Positions 26,408 to 35,224 of a DNA stretch of 56,374 bases are shown here, piece after piece. Location: contig JAPJNA010000014.1 in the NCBI GenBank assembly GCA_026461395.1, positions 1 through 56,374 of the forward strand, in the 5' to 3' direction. Each line of letters starts with the position of its first letter. Position 1 is the stretch's first letter. The position numbers and the translations under genes were made by a program. Under the pieces are notes generated by a model. It searched no databases. It was not told where the DNA came from and saw only the letters and a list, made by a program, of their open reading frames with translations. The DNA comes from Chthoniobacterales bacterium (lineage in GTDB: Bacteria > Verrucomicrobiota > Verrucomicrobiia > Chthoniobacterales > UBA6821).

Positions 26408-28005
26408 TTTGTAGGGTGATCTTTGCGGAAGATCTCACGAATCGGATGTTCATCTAACACATTGGGTTCGATCCCCCCCAGTCGATTGCCATCGTATAGC
26501 TGTATCCCGACATAGAAGAAAAGTGGGGAGATCGGCACCTGATCCCTTACTAGCAATTCCTCCGCACGGCGCATGATGCCGAATCTCTTGCCAGGATCCA
26601 TCTCGGCAGCAGCATCATGGATCATACGGTCATAGTCAGCATTCTTCCATCCCGTGCGGTTGTTACCGCTCTCGGAAAGGAAGAGATCCAGGAAGGTGTT
26701 TGGATCCGGGTAATCCCCCACCCAACTGGAGCGGGCGATCCCAAAATCCAGCGAACCAAGCGAGTTCAGATAGACCTTCCACTCCTGTCTGGCGAGCTGC
26801 ACAGTGACTCCTAGGCGCTCTTTCCACATCGACTGAAGCTCGATCGCCACGCCCTCGTTCAACTCCCCCTCGCTGTAGAGATAGGTCGTCAGTGGAAACC
26901 CCTTGCCGTCGGGATACCCCGCCTCGGCGAGTAAACGACGGGCTTCTTCCTGATTTTCGGGAAGTCCCTCTGGAGCCGTGTATCCGTTAATACCGGGAGG
27001 CACAAAGCTCAGCGCATCAGTCTCCCCCGCCCTCGTGATCTTGGTAGTGATGCGTTTGCGATCGATGGCCATGTCGAAGGCCTTGCGCACGCGCACATCG
27101 GTGAAGGGTCCCTTGGCGCAATTGAACCTGAGGAAAAAGGTACCGAGGAAAGGGGCGGCATGGAAATCAGAACGAGTCTTGAGCGCATCCAGTAAGGAAG
27201 GTGGAGCCAGCCCCTTGTCCATGATAAGATCTGCCTGTCCAGCCGCATAAAAGTTATAGGCAACATTCGCCTGACTGATCGGCAGCACCTCGACGGTCCG
27301 GAGTCTGACGTTTTTAGCATCCCAGTAGAGAGGATTCCTTGTCAGATGGATCACGTCGTTGATCCTCCAATACTCCAGAAGGAAGGACCCATTCCCAACA
27401 AGCTTCCCAGGCTTCACCCAGTCATCTCCGTACTTGGCAATCAGATCCGTCCGCACAGGATAGAGCGTCGGAAAGGCGCAGAGATCTAGGAAATAGGGGA
27501 CAGGTTGTTTTAGCTCCACACGAAGCGTCGCTTCATTCAGGGCCTTTACGCCTACCGACTTGAAGTCGGGGGTCTTGCCCGCTGGAATATTGGCATAATC
27601 CTCGGCTCCCTTAACCGAAAAGAGCTGGTAGCTGTAGGCGGATGCCGTCGTGGGATCGAGAGTCCTGCGCCATGAGTCGACAAAGTCGTGTGCCGTCACT
27701 GCCCTCCCGTCACTCCATCTGGCATCGGGGCGCAAGTGAAAGGTGTAGACACAATGATCGGGGGAAATCTCCCAAGAAGAGGCTACTCCGGGCCCGGCGA
27801 CTCCCTTGCGGTCGAAGCGAAGCAGTCCCTCGAAGAGCGTATTCACGATTCGCCCCTCGGGTTGTCCAGTGATCAAAGCCGGGTCGAGTGTCTCGGGTTC
27901 AGCCCCATTGATGAAAATGAGATCAGGACGCTCGCGATGTCCGGAGCAACCTGTCGTCACCAGAAAAAATGCTGAGGAAATCAGCGCGATCAGCCACCTG
28001 CTCAT
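26404..28005 (-). CDS. oppA: Peptide ABC transporter substrate-binding lipoprotein, OppA-like
   Basis: A 533-residue family-5 extracellular solute-binding protein. A lipoprotein signal is clear: basic MSRW, hydrophobic stretch and lipobox LVTTGC with the lipidated C20. The mature protein begins with the family signature GAEPETLDPALI, followed by GLLRFDRKGVAGPGVASSWE and VTAHDFVDSWRRTLDP. Full family length. The permease and ATPase genes are 13-18 kb away on the other strand, so the assignment to that transporter is inferred. It overlaps both neighbours by four bases (ldhA upstream, SDR downstream), indicating a tight operon despite unrelated functions. Confidence 0.93.
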   Translation of the reverse strand: MSRWLIALISSAFFLVTTGCSGHRERPDLIFINGAEPETLDPALITGQPEGRIVNTLFEGLLRFDRKGVAGPGVASSWEISPDHCVYTFHLRPDARWSDGRAVTAHDFVDSWRRTLDPTTASAYSYQLFSVKGAEDYANIPAGKTPDFKSVGVKALNEATLRVELKQPVPYFLDLCAFPTLYPVRTDLIAKYGDDWVKPGKLVGNGSFLLEYWRINDVIHLTRNPLYWDAKNVRLRTVEVLPISQANVAYNFYAAGQADLIMDKGLAPPSLLDALKTRSDFHAAPFLGTFFLRFNCAKGPFTDVRVRKAFDMAIDRKRITTKITRAGETDALSFVPPGINGYTAPEGLPENQEEARRLLAEAGYPDGKGFPLTTYLYSEGELNEGVAIELQSMWKERLGVTVQLARQEWKVYLNSLGSLDFGIARSSWVGDYPDPNTFLDLFLSESGNNRTGWKNADYDRMIHDAAAEMDPGKRFGIMRRAEELLVRDQVPISPLFFYVGIQLYDGNRLGGIEPNVLDEHPIREIFRKDHPTK

Positions 28006-28997
28006 GGTGCCGGCACCGCGTGCGTGCAGGGGAACCCTTTGGCAAACTCATCCAGGCTTTGCATGGTTGTCTCCGCGATATTGCGTAGGGCATGCATGGT
28101 CAGAAAGGCCTGATGGCCGGTCACGATGACATTGGGGAAGGTCAGCAGGCGGGCAAAAGTGTCGTCCCTAATAATATCGGAGGAGTGGTCCTCAAAGAAT
28201 AGGCAGGCCTCTTCCTCGTAGACATCGATAGCTAGGAAACCAACCTTACGGCTCTTGAGCCCCTCTACCACGGCGGGAGTATCGATAAGGGCGCCTCGGC
28301 TTGTATTGATCAAGAAAACGCCATCCTTCATCAGCTTCAGTGCCTCATTATCGATGAGGTGGTAGGTAGAGGGCATCAACGGCACATGCAGCGTCAGAAT
28401 ATCCGAGTAACGAAAGAGCTCCTCCCGGGTGTCGACATAGGAGGCTAGCAGCATGACCTGCTCATTCGGTTCTTCGTCATAGGCGAGGATCTTGCAGCCG
28501 AAGCCGCTCAGGAGTTTCACCACCTCGGTACCGATACGACCGGTACCGCAGACTCCGACCGTCATATCGCGCAGTTCGAAACCGCAAAGTCCCTCCAGGT
28601 TGAAATCTGCACGCCTCACACGGTTATGCCCCTCATGAATGTGGCGACCCAGAGTCAGAATCAGTCCGATGGTGAATTCCGCAACGGCATTGGGTGAATA
28701 GGCAGGCACATAGGCGAGTGTGATCCCTAATTCGCAAGCCGCCTGACGGTCGATTTGGTTAAATCCCGCGCTGCGGGTTGCCAAGAAGCGCGTTCCTCCT
28801 GCCGCAAGTTGTTCAAGGACGCTCCTGTTCGCCACATCATTCACAAAAATCAGGACGGCCTCATGACCAGCGGCTAGTAGAGCGGTTTGGACGTCGAGTC
28901 GCGGCTCAAGGAAAGTGAACTCAATGGGGAAACCATCGGCAGATTTCTCCAGGACCGGGCGCTCGTAGCGCTTGGTATTGAAGACAGCGACCTTCAT
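28002..28997 (-). CDS. ldhA: D-2-hydroxyacid dehydrogenase, fermentative D-lactate dehydrogenase type
   Basis: A 331-residue NAD-dependent enzyme closest to LdhA, reducing pyruvate to D-lactate. The nucleotide motif is GTGRIG (151-156) and the catalytic set is R234 (NTSRGALID), E263 (DVYEEE) and H295 (VTGHQAFLT). The EEEACLFFEDHSSDIIRDD segment is a specific mark of LdhA rather than glycerate or phosphoglycerate dehydrogenases. It overlaps the oppA start by four bases and lies 45 bp after the GH1 gene, so sugar release and fermentation genes may share a transcript. Confidence 0.9.
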   Translation of the reverse strand: MKVAVFNTKRYERPVLEKSADGFPIEFTFLEPRLDVQTALLAAGHEAVLIFVNDVANRSVLEQLAAGGTRFLATRSAGFNQIDRQAACELGITLAYVPAYSPNAVAEFTIGLILTLGRHIHEGHNRVRRADFNLEGLCGFELRDMTVGVCGTGRIGTEVVKLLSGFGCKILAYDEEPNEQVMLLASYVDTREELFRYSDILTLHVPLMPSTYHLIDNEALKLMKDGVFLINTSRGALIDTPAVVEGLKSRKVGFLAIDVYEEEACLFFEDHSSDIIRDDTFARLLTFPNVIVTGHQAFLTMHALRNIAETTMQSLDEFAKGFPCTHAVPAP

Positions 28998-29042
28998 AGA
29001 AAGAGAAGGGTGAAAGCGGAAACTTGAAAACTGAGTAAAAAG

Positions 29043-30461
29043 CTACTGACCCGTTTTTGCCCCAGTCGACCTAGTCGACCCAGTCCAGCACTTCGACCCA
29101 TTAGGTTTTCCTACAGGCTCCGGAGTCACCTTCTGATCGCGATTGGATCTCCGGATCACATCCCTGTAATAGTAGGCCGAGGGCTTGAGAACCCTCTCTT
29201 TGGTCTTCGGATCCATGGTGGAGAGCCCGAATTTCGGAAGGTAGCCGTAGTGCCACTCATAGTTGTCGGCAAGCGACCAGACAAAGTACCCCTTCACGTC
29301 ATATCCTTCATCCATGGTCTGTCTGATCTGGGCGATGTGATCGCGCAGGTAAGAAAGACGCTTCTCCTCGTTTTTTGTAGCGATGCCGTTCTCCGTGATC
29401 ATCATCGGCTTGTCATAGCGTTTGCCAACATAACGGATCTGTTTTCCGAGGCTATTTGGATCAATGCGCCATCCCATCATCGTGAAGTTGGGGCCGTGCT
29501 TCATCCCCTCGGAAAGAAGACTCAGGGGACCGGCCATCTGACTGTAGTAATAGTTAAATCCGATGATATCACAGACATCGTAGATCCGGTCGAGGTGGTC
29601 AAAATTGGAGTGCATGACCGTATTGTAGAGCAGACCGCCAGGATCGAGTGGGGCGGGTGTCCACCAAGGGAGCGCCTCAACGCTCAGAACCTTGGCCGAG
29701 GGCTTCACTTTCTTGATTCGTGCCGCCGCATCGCGGAACATCTCCGCACTGGCTATCGTAGCGGCTTCGTAGCCCTTGAAATCGAAGATGTGGCAGGGAG
29801 GCCAGAGACCTATGATGTAGGCGGTAAGAACCTGCCCGTTCGGCTCGTTCTCCGGTGCATAGTAGGTGGCGTAAGGGGCCGTCGCCACGACCACCTTTTT
29901 CACGTAGAGGTTCCAGCGTTCCCGGGCCAACGGATGAAGCCAGTTGGTCTTCGAGCTGTCCTTCGTGTCGGTCAGCCATGAGGGGAAGGTGAAATGCCAG
30001 AGGGTCACGACCGGCTCGAGTCCAGCCTCCTTCAGCTTCCGGCACATGCGAACATACCCCTGCACAGCCTCCTCGTTGTAGTGGCCGGGCTGCGGTTCGA
30101 CACGGGCCCACTCGATGCTGAAGCGGTAATGAGTGACGCCGATCTTCTTCAGGGCGGCGAGATCCTTGTCGAAGTCACTCCAAGTGTAGAGAGCATTCCC
30201 CACAACGGGGGCTTTCTTCTGCTGAATAAGTAGGTCCCAGTCGCGCACATAGTAGTTCTTCTCACCGGGCTTCTCCGCCTTGTTCTCGTACTGGAGACTG
30301 CTGGTGGAGATGCCCCAGGCAAAGGGGGCGTAACCCTTGAGCTTTTCCGCGCGGTTCTCTGGGGCCTTGTCGAGCGGGCCGAGCGGATGGAGGACGCAAC
30401 CGGGAAGGATCGTCAGGATGGCCGCGACGGCCACGGGAACGATGAACTTGGTCATAGTCAT
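29043..30461 (-). CDS. Glycoside hydrolase family 1 lipoprotein (beta-glucosidase-like), copy A
   Basis: A 472-residue retaining beta-glycosidase of GH1 with a lipoprotein signal (lipobox ILPGC, C22), so it probably acts in the periplasm or at the outer membrane; most characterised bacterial GH1 enzymes are cytoplasmic. The acid/base glutamate is E206 in PENEPNG and the nucleophile E357 in MITENG. FAWGISTSSLQYE (about 47-59) and TLWHFTFPSWL match the barrel. GH1 beta-glucosidases usually have TLYHWDLPQ here, so the -1 subsite differs. The last 40 residues are polar and atypical. It overlaps the upstream exported protein gene by four bases. A paralogue lies divergently at 31444. Confidence 0.88.
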   Translation of the reverse strand: MTMTKFIVPVAVAAILTILPGCVLHPLGPLDKAPENRAEKLKGYAPFAWGISTSSLQYENKAEKPGEKNYYVRDWDLLIQQKKAPVVGNALYTWSDFDKDLAALKKIGVTHYRFSIEWARVEPQPGHYNEEAVQGYVRMCRKLKEAGLEPVVTLWHFTFPSWLTDTKDSSKTNWLHPLARERWNLYVKKVVVATAPYATYYAPENEPNGQVLTAYIIGLWPPCHIFDFKGYEAATIASAEMFRDAAARIKKVKPSAKVLSVEALPWWTPAPLDPGGLLYNTVMHSNFDHLDRIYDVCDIIGFNYYYSQMAGPLSLLSEGMKHGPNFTMMGWRIDPNSLGKQIRYVGKRYDKPMMITENGIATKNEEKRLSYLRDHIAQIRQTMDEGYDVKGYFVWSLADNYEWHYGYLPKFGLSTMDPKTKERVLKPSAYYYRDVIRRSNRDQKVTPEPVGKPNGSKCWTGSTRSTGAKTGQ

Positions 30462-31408
30462 GGGCGTGGCGTGGTGGCGGAGGTGGACTGCTTGAGCTTG
30501 TCCGTCGCCTTCGCGGTGAGCAACTTCAGGTCACCCATCGAGTCGCGGTAAAATCCCCTCAGATCAGGAACCATTTCCGACCACGACTGCGTGGTGCCGG
30601 AGAGGAATTTTTCGAAATTCTTTTGGCGATCCTCCCTCAGCTCACCTCGGGAGTCATTGACCACATGGAAGGGGAGCGTGTTCCTGCGATACTCGTCATC
30701 GGAGACACGGGCAAGGTCGAGGCGTTTTGCATCATAGATCGAGATCCACCATCCCCCGTAGGAATCGGGTGCATCCTGAGGGGCCACCTCGAAGGTGAAC
30801 TTTCCGACTTTCCTGACACCGCCGCGGTCACTGATCCCATACAGTGCGGAAATCTCCTCCCGGGAAGTCAGGATGCCGGCCAGATAGTCCCTAGCGACAT
30901 TCTTGAAGCGCTTCAGCGCGAGCCCCTTGCCGTAGACACCGAACTCCACGCACACCGGATCCTCGGGATTGCCGTACACATTCAGCTCGGTGCGCTTGTT
31001 CACCCTGAAGGAGAGGTAGGGAATGTTGCGCAGACGACCATTGTCGATGGTCGTGGCGGGCACCTGCCTGAAGGATCGGATATTGTCATCGGTGCGAAGG
31101 TCCTGAACGATCATCCGCCATGGGGGAAGCTTGCCCGGATCGGCGATGTCGGCGAAGTAGACCAAGGCATCTCCCTCGTCCATGATCCGGCGGATCCTTG
31201 ACTTGGGGATCGTCACCTCGCCCATGCGCTGTTGGAGAATCACCCCCTTGGCGTCGTTCTTGAGGATCAGGCCGTGGAGCTCGCTGCCGTCGTTCAGCAT
31301 GAGGGTGTCGGGTGCCAGACGGCCGTTGGACGGATCGATGGCCCTTAGCGGCTGCACCATCGTCAGCAGCAATGCCGTGGCAGAGAGGGAAAAAATGCGC
31401 TTCATCAT
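30458..31408 (-). CDS. Exported protein of unknown function with N-terminal DGS-x-L-x-G domain
   Basis: A 316-residue protein with a signal peptide (MMKRIFSLSATALLL to about LRA, residue 23). The first mature segment, LMLNDGSELHGLILKNDAKG followed by a strand ending IPKSRIRRI, resembles a small beta domain often found at the start of exported Verrucomicrobia and Planctomycetes proteins. The rest is mixed alpha/beta with no motif I recognise. It overlaps the GH1 gene by four bases and its start is 35 bp from the divergent GH1 copy B, so it belongs to the glycosidase locus. Function unknown. Confidence 0.75.
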   Translation of the reverse strand: MMKRIFSLSATALLLTMVQPLRAIDPSNGRLAPDTLMLNDGSELHGLILKNDAKGVILQQRMGEVTIPKSRIRRIMDEGDALVYFADIADPGKLPPWRMIVQDLRTDDNIRSFRQVPATTIDNGRLRNIPYLSFRVNKRTELNVYGNPEDPVCVEFGVYGKGLALKRFKNVARDYLAGILTSREEISALYGISDRGGVRKVGKFTFEVAPQDAPDSYGGWWISIYDAKRLDLARVSDDEYRRNTLPFHVVNDSRGELREDRQKNFEKFLSGTTQSWSEMVPDLRGFYRDSMGDLKLLTAKATDKLKQSTSATTPRP

Positions 31409-31443
31409 TGATCGTTCGATCCCTTGCTACTAGGGCTTGTCCC

Positions 31444-32787
31444 ATGCATCAAGCAACCTTACGGATAAAGATACCGTTTTTCCTGCTACTTCTGCTCACC
31501 CTTGCCTTCAGCGGATGCATCTCACCCGTTCCTCACTACCGGCCTCCGGCCAAGGCGATCGTTCTGAAAAAACTGCCGAAGGAGCCATTCTGGTGGGGCA
31601 CCTCCACCGCATCGTTTCAGAATGAGGACCGGGGATGCGCCCCCGGTTCCAAGTGGTATTACAGGACGGATTGGGACTGCTTTGCCGATGAGGGAGGGGC
31701 ACCTCCCCGCGGTGACGAGGGAGTCTTTTCCTGGAGCGAATTCGACAAGGATCTGGCCGCCCTCCGAAAACTGGGAGTGAATCATTTCCGCTTCGGCGTC
31801 GAATGGGCACGGATCGAGCCGCGTAAGGGGGTCATCAACCAGGCGGCCCTCCGTCAGTATGCCGGGATAGCGCGCAAGTGCCGTGAGGCCGGGATCGAGC
31901 CGCTCATTACGCTCTGGCACTTCACCTTCCCAGACTGGCTCTGTCCCAAGGACAAGACCAAGGCCAACTTCCTCAACCCCGACGTCCGCACCGCCTGGCA
32001 GGCCCACGTCCGGCGCGTCGTGAAGGCCACCAAGGGGGATGTCCGGATCTATATCCCGCAGAACGAGCCCAATGGGGCCCTCCAACTCGGATGGCTGGCC
32101 GCTCACTGGCCCCCCGGACTCCTGATGCGTCCCGGCTCCTACAAAAAGGCGATGCGCGTCTCCGCCGACATGTTCCGCGACGCCGCTGGGATCGTCAGGG
32201 AAGAGCGACCCGACGCCCTGATCATGGGCATCTATTCCCTGCCCCACTGGAATAAGGCCCGCTTCCTCGACCCCACGCGCTCCGTCTACAACCTGATGCA
32301 GCACCAGAACTTCGACCAACTCGACATGGTGGCCGACACCTGCGACCTGATCGGGGTGAACTACTACTACTCCCAGCAGGCCAGCGCGATTCGCTTCATC
32401 TTCCGACCCAGCGGGGAGCATAACTCCGGATACACCCAGCTCGGATGGGAGATCGTCCCCACGGGTCTCTATCACATCCTCAAGGATATCGACGGGCGCT
32501 ACCACAAGCCGATCGTCATCTCCGAGAATGGCATCGGCACCCAGAGCGGCCAGAAATCGATCCGTTACTTCCGCGAACATATCGCGCAGATGCGCCGCGC
32601 GATCAACGAGGGAGTGGATGTCAGGGGTTATTTCCCATGGACACTCGTCGACAACTACGAGTGGACCGAAGGTTGGAACCACGCGCAGTTCGGCCTCTTC
32701 TCCTACGACAAGAAGACCCACAACCGCATCCCCACCCCCTCCGCCTTGTGGTACGCCAAGTTCATCGAGGCATATCCGGAGCCGTGA
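31444..32787 (+). CDS. Glycoside hydrolase family 1 lipoprotein (beta-glucosidase-like), copy B
   Basis: A 447-residue GH1 enzyme starting at 31444 (MHQATLRIKI); a longer frame upstream runs into the divergent gene and lacks a signal. The lipoprotein signal ends in LAFSGC (C25). The acid/base is E208 in PQNEPNG, the nucleophile E361 in VISENG. It is clearly a paralogue of copy A: FWWGTSTASFQ, EFDKDLAALRKLGVNHFRFG, TLWHFTFPDWL and GVNYYYSQQAS match equivalent stretches in A. Both keep the odd H-F-T-F-P in place of the usual H-W-D-L-P. The pair looks like an inverted duplication around the 35-bp divergent start region. Confidence 0.88.
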   Translation: MHQATLRIKIPFFLLLLLTLAFSGCISPVPHYRPPAKAIVLKKLPKEPFWWGTSTASFQNEDRGCAPGSKWYYRTDWDCFADEGGAPPRGDEGVFSWSEFDKDLAALRKLGVNHFRFGVEWARIEPRKGVINQAALRQYAGIARKCREAGIEPLITLWHFTFPDWLCPKDKTKANFLNPDVRTAWQAHVRRVVKATKGDVRIYIPQNEPNGALQLGWLAAHWPPGLLMRPGSYKKAMRVSADMFRDAAGIVREERPDALIMGIYSLPHWNKARFLDPTRSVYNLMQHQNFDQLDMVADTCDLIGVNYYYSQQASAIRFIFRPSGEHNSGYTQLGWEIVPTGLYHILKDIDGRYHKPIVISENGIGTQSGQKSIRYFREHIAQMRRAINEGVDVRGYFPWTLVDNYEWTEGWNHAQFGLFSYDKKTHNRIPTPSALWYAKFIEAYPEP

Positions 32788-32847
32788 GGAGGAGAGATAA
32801 AAAGGATGAAGGCTAAAGGCTAAAACGGCAACGGCGTGGGTCAGGAC

Positions 32848-33543
32848 ATGAAGCAGGCGGAAATCACCAGAATCGTTGATGAGGTGATCCGCGGTAGGCG
32901 CTCGGCTCGGGGATTTCTGCCGACACCCGTGTCCAAAGAAACCATCCTGGAGATTTTGGATGTTGCTGCCCGCGCCCCCTCCGGGACGAATACGCAGCCT
33001 TGGCAAGTGATCGTGGTGAGCGGGGGGAAGAAGGAATCCCTCACCAAGGAACTCATCGAGACCGCACTTGATCCGATCAACGCGGCGGAGCATACACAGG
33101 AATACTCTTACTATCCTGAGAAGTGGGTGGCACCCTATATCGATCGGAGGCGCAAGGTAGGCTACGATCTCTATGGACTACTGGGCATTGCGAAGGGAGA
33201 GCGTGAACGCATGGATCAACAGTTTGCGCGCAATTACTCCTTCTTTGATGCACCGATCGGACTCTTCTTTACCATCGATCGGATCATGGGACAGGGCAGC
33301 TGGCTCGACTACGGCATGTTTCTACAGAACGTCATGTTGGCCGCGCACGCCCGAGGACTCGATACCTGCCCTCAGGCGGCCTTCTGCAAATACCACCGCA
33401 TCATTGCGCGGCATCTAGAGATTCCCGAACAGCAGATGCTCGTCTGCGGCATGGCAATGGGTTACGAGGATTCTTCAAAAATCGAAAACAGACTCCGCAC
33501 GGAACGAGAACCGAGCACGAGCTTCACCCGCTTTCTGGAGTAA
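32848..33543 (+). CDS. Nitroreductase-family FMN oxidoreductase
   Basis: A 231-residue (ATG at 32848, preceded by AGGA) or 235-residue (GTG at 32836) nitroreductase. The FMN-binding opening IRGRRSARGFLPTPVSKETI and ARAPSGTNTQPWQVIVVSG are characteristic, as is the C-terminal ARGLDTCPQAAFCKYHRI and VCGMAMGYED. It reduces nitro or quinone-type compounds with NAD(P)H; the substrate is unknown. The leader just upstream holds the repeat phrase AAAAAGGATGAAGGCTAAAG. Confidence 0.88.
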   Translation: MKQAEITRIVDEVIRGRRSARGFLPTPVSKETILEILDVAARAPSGTNTQPWQVIVVSGGKKESLTKELIETALDPINAAEHTQEYSYYPEKWVAPYIDRRRKVGYDLYGLLGIAKGERERMDQQFARNYSFFDAPIGLFFTIDRIMGQGSWLDYGMFLQNVMLAAHARGLDTCPQAAFCKYHRIIARHLEIPEQQMLVCGMAMGYEDSSKIENRLRTEREPSTSFTRFLE

Positions 33544-33729
33544 TCGACCCCAGTGCCTGCAACGTGGGAATATGGTACGGGATTCTTTTTCTGAGCCGGC
33601 GATGTGACGTGCTTTGCTGCCCCCCCCATCGGAATCATCATCAGTCCTCATCACCGCCACATAAATTCCCTTCCAGGGATCAGTGGCAGACTAGTCAAGC
33701 GAGGAGGAGTGATAGAAGGAAGAGACTCA

Positions 33730-33751
33730 AGCTCAACAAAATGATTGAGCT
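33730..33751. terminator. Small hairpin downstream of converging nitroreductase and ugd
   Basis: AGCTCAA (33730-33736) pairs with TTGAGCT (33745-33751) across an 8-base loop, 25-46 bases past the ugd stop on the minus strand. No clear T-run follows on either strand. The rest of 33544-33775 shows nothing coding. Confidence 0.3.
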
Positions 33752-33775
33752 CTAAGATGCACCGTAATGCCGTTC

Positions 33776-35152
33776 TTAAACCGTCTTCCCAATCGCAAAG
33801 ACACGGAAGCCTATCTCCTTGAGCTTGGCGTGAGGTAGGATACTTCGCCCGTCAAAAACGAAGGCAGGCTTAAGCATGCCACTATAAATCTTCTGGAAGT
33901 CGAGATCCTTGAACTCGTCCCACTCGGTGAGAACAGCTATCGCATGCGCTCCCTCACAGGCCTCCAGGGCGGTCTTAACGACGATGAGGTTGGGATTAGT
34001 TCCCGTGCCGAGAACATCGGCTCGAATCTGCTCCTCGCTGACCTGGGGATCGTAAACATGGACCATTGCGCCTTCCGCAAGAAGGTCACGGCAGATGGCT
34101 ATGGCAGCAGTCTCACGAGTGTCGTTGGTATCCTTCTTGAAGGCAAAGCCAAGGATGCCGATGTGCTTGCCGCTGACGGTATTAAAAAGGTCACTGACGA
34201 TGCGCCCAGTGAAGCGGGACTTCTGCCAGTCGTTGATCTTCACGACACTCTCCCAATAGGCGGCTGCCTCAGGGAGATCGTAGTGCTCGCAGAGGTAGGC
34301 AAGGTTGAGGATGTCCTTCTGAAAGCAGGAGCCGCCGTAGCCGACCGAAGCCTTGAGGAACTTAGGGCCGATACGGGAATCCTTGCCGATAGCGCGAGCA
34401 ACCTCATCGACGTCTGCTCCTGTAGCCTCGCAGAGTGCAGAGATGGAATTAATAGAGGAGATGCGCTGGGCGAGGAAGGCATTGGCAACCAGTTTGGAAA
34501 GCTCTGAGGACCAGAGATTAGTAGCCAGGATCTTCTCCCGTGGGATCCAGCGGGCGTAGATGGCAGACACCTTCTCGATAGCGGCCAATCCCTCGGGGGT
34601 CTGCTCACCACCAATAAGCACTCGGTCGGGATTCTCTAGATCCTCAACGGCCGTTCCTTCCGCAAGAAACTCTGGATTGGAGAGGACTTGGAAGGTGCCG
34701 TTCTTGGAATTTGACCTGAGAATCGTGAGCATGGCTTCGGCTGTCTTCACCGGTATCGTACTCTTCTCGACGATGATCTTGGGCCCCACGGACTCCTCGG
34801 CGATCATGCGGGCAGCGGATTCGATGAATTTCAGATCAGCGGCACGGCCGGCACCGACTCCATAGGTCTTGGTCGGCGTACCAACACTGACGAAAATAAT
34901 GTCGGCCTCACGGATCGCCATGCGGACATCGATGGAGAAGAAGAGATTTTTTCCACGGGCCGACTCTACTACCTGCTGAAGGCCTGGCTCGTAGACTGGG
35001 AGGGCATCGGAATTCCAGGCGGCAATGCGCTTTTCATTCGGATCAGTGACGGTAACTCGGATATCGGGGCACTTCGCTGCAATCATGGCCATGGTGGGAC
35101 CACCAACATAACCGGCACCAAGACAGCAGATGGAAAGGGATGAGTTGGACAT
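33776..35152 (-). CDS. ugd: UDP-glucose 6-dehydrogenase, eukaryote-like type
   Basis: A 458-residue NAD-dependent enzyme oxidising UDP-glucose to UDP-glucuronate. The dinucleotide motif GAGYVGGPT is at 12-20, and the catalytic cysteine C276 lies in [10 protein letters not shown] with K220 (SSELSK) and D280 nearby. Segments such as [50 protein letters not shown] and [13 protein letters not shown] are those of the animal/plant enzymes, and the length also fits them rather than the shorter or differently spaced common bacterial Ugd. It follows uxs after 72 bp on the same strand; the two make UDP-xylose from UDP-glucose. Confidence 0.95.
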   Translation of the reverse strand: MSNSSLSICCLGAGYVGGPTMAMIAAKCPDIRVTVTDPNEKRIAAWNSDALPVYEPGLQQVVESARGKNLFFSIDVRMAIREADIIFVSVGTPTKTYGVGAGRAADLKFIESAARMIAEESVGPKIIVEKSTIPVKTAEAMLTILRSNSKNGTFQVLSNPEFLAEGTAVEDLENPDRVLIGGEQTPEGLAAIEKVSAIYARWIPREKILATNLWSSELSKLVANAFLAQRISSINSISALCEATGADVDEVARAIGKDSRIGPKFLKASVGYGGSCFQKDILNLAYLCEHYDLPEAAAYWESVVKINDWQKSRFTGRIVSDLFNTVSGKHIGILGFAFKKDTNDTRETAAIAICRDLLAEGAMVHVYDPQVSEEQIRADVLGTGTNPNLIVVKTALEACEGAHAIAVLTEWDEFKDLDFQKIYSGMLKPAFVFDGRSILPHAKLKEIGFRVFAIGKTV

Positions 35153-35224
35153 AAAGAGGAAAGATGAAACGTGAGACCTGGGACTTGAAATTACTGAACC
35201 GGTTATAGAATCGAAATGCGACTC

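Noticed and set aside
31522-33093. A 523-codon open frame on the minus strand opposite the second GH1 gene
   Set aside because: It is exactly antisense to a clear GH1 enzyme and the nitroreductase start, its product is rich in Asp, Gly and Val with no motif, and it arises from codon bias in high-GC genes.
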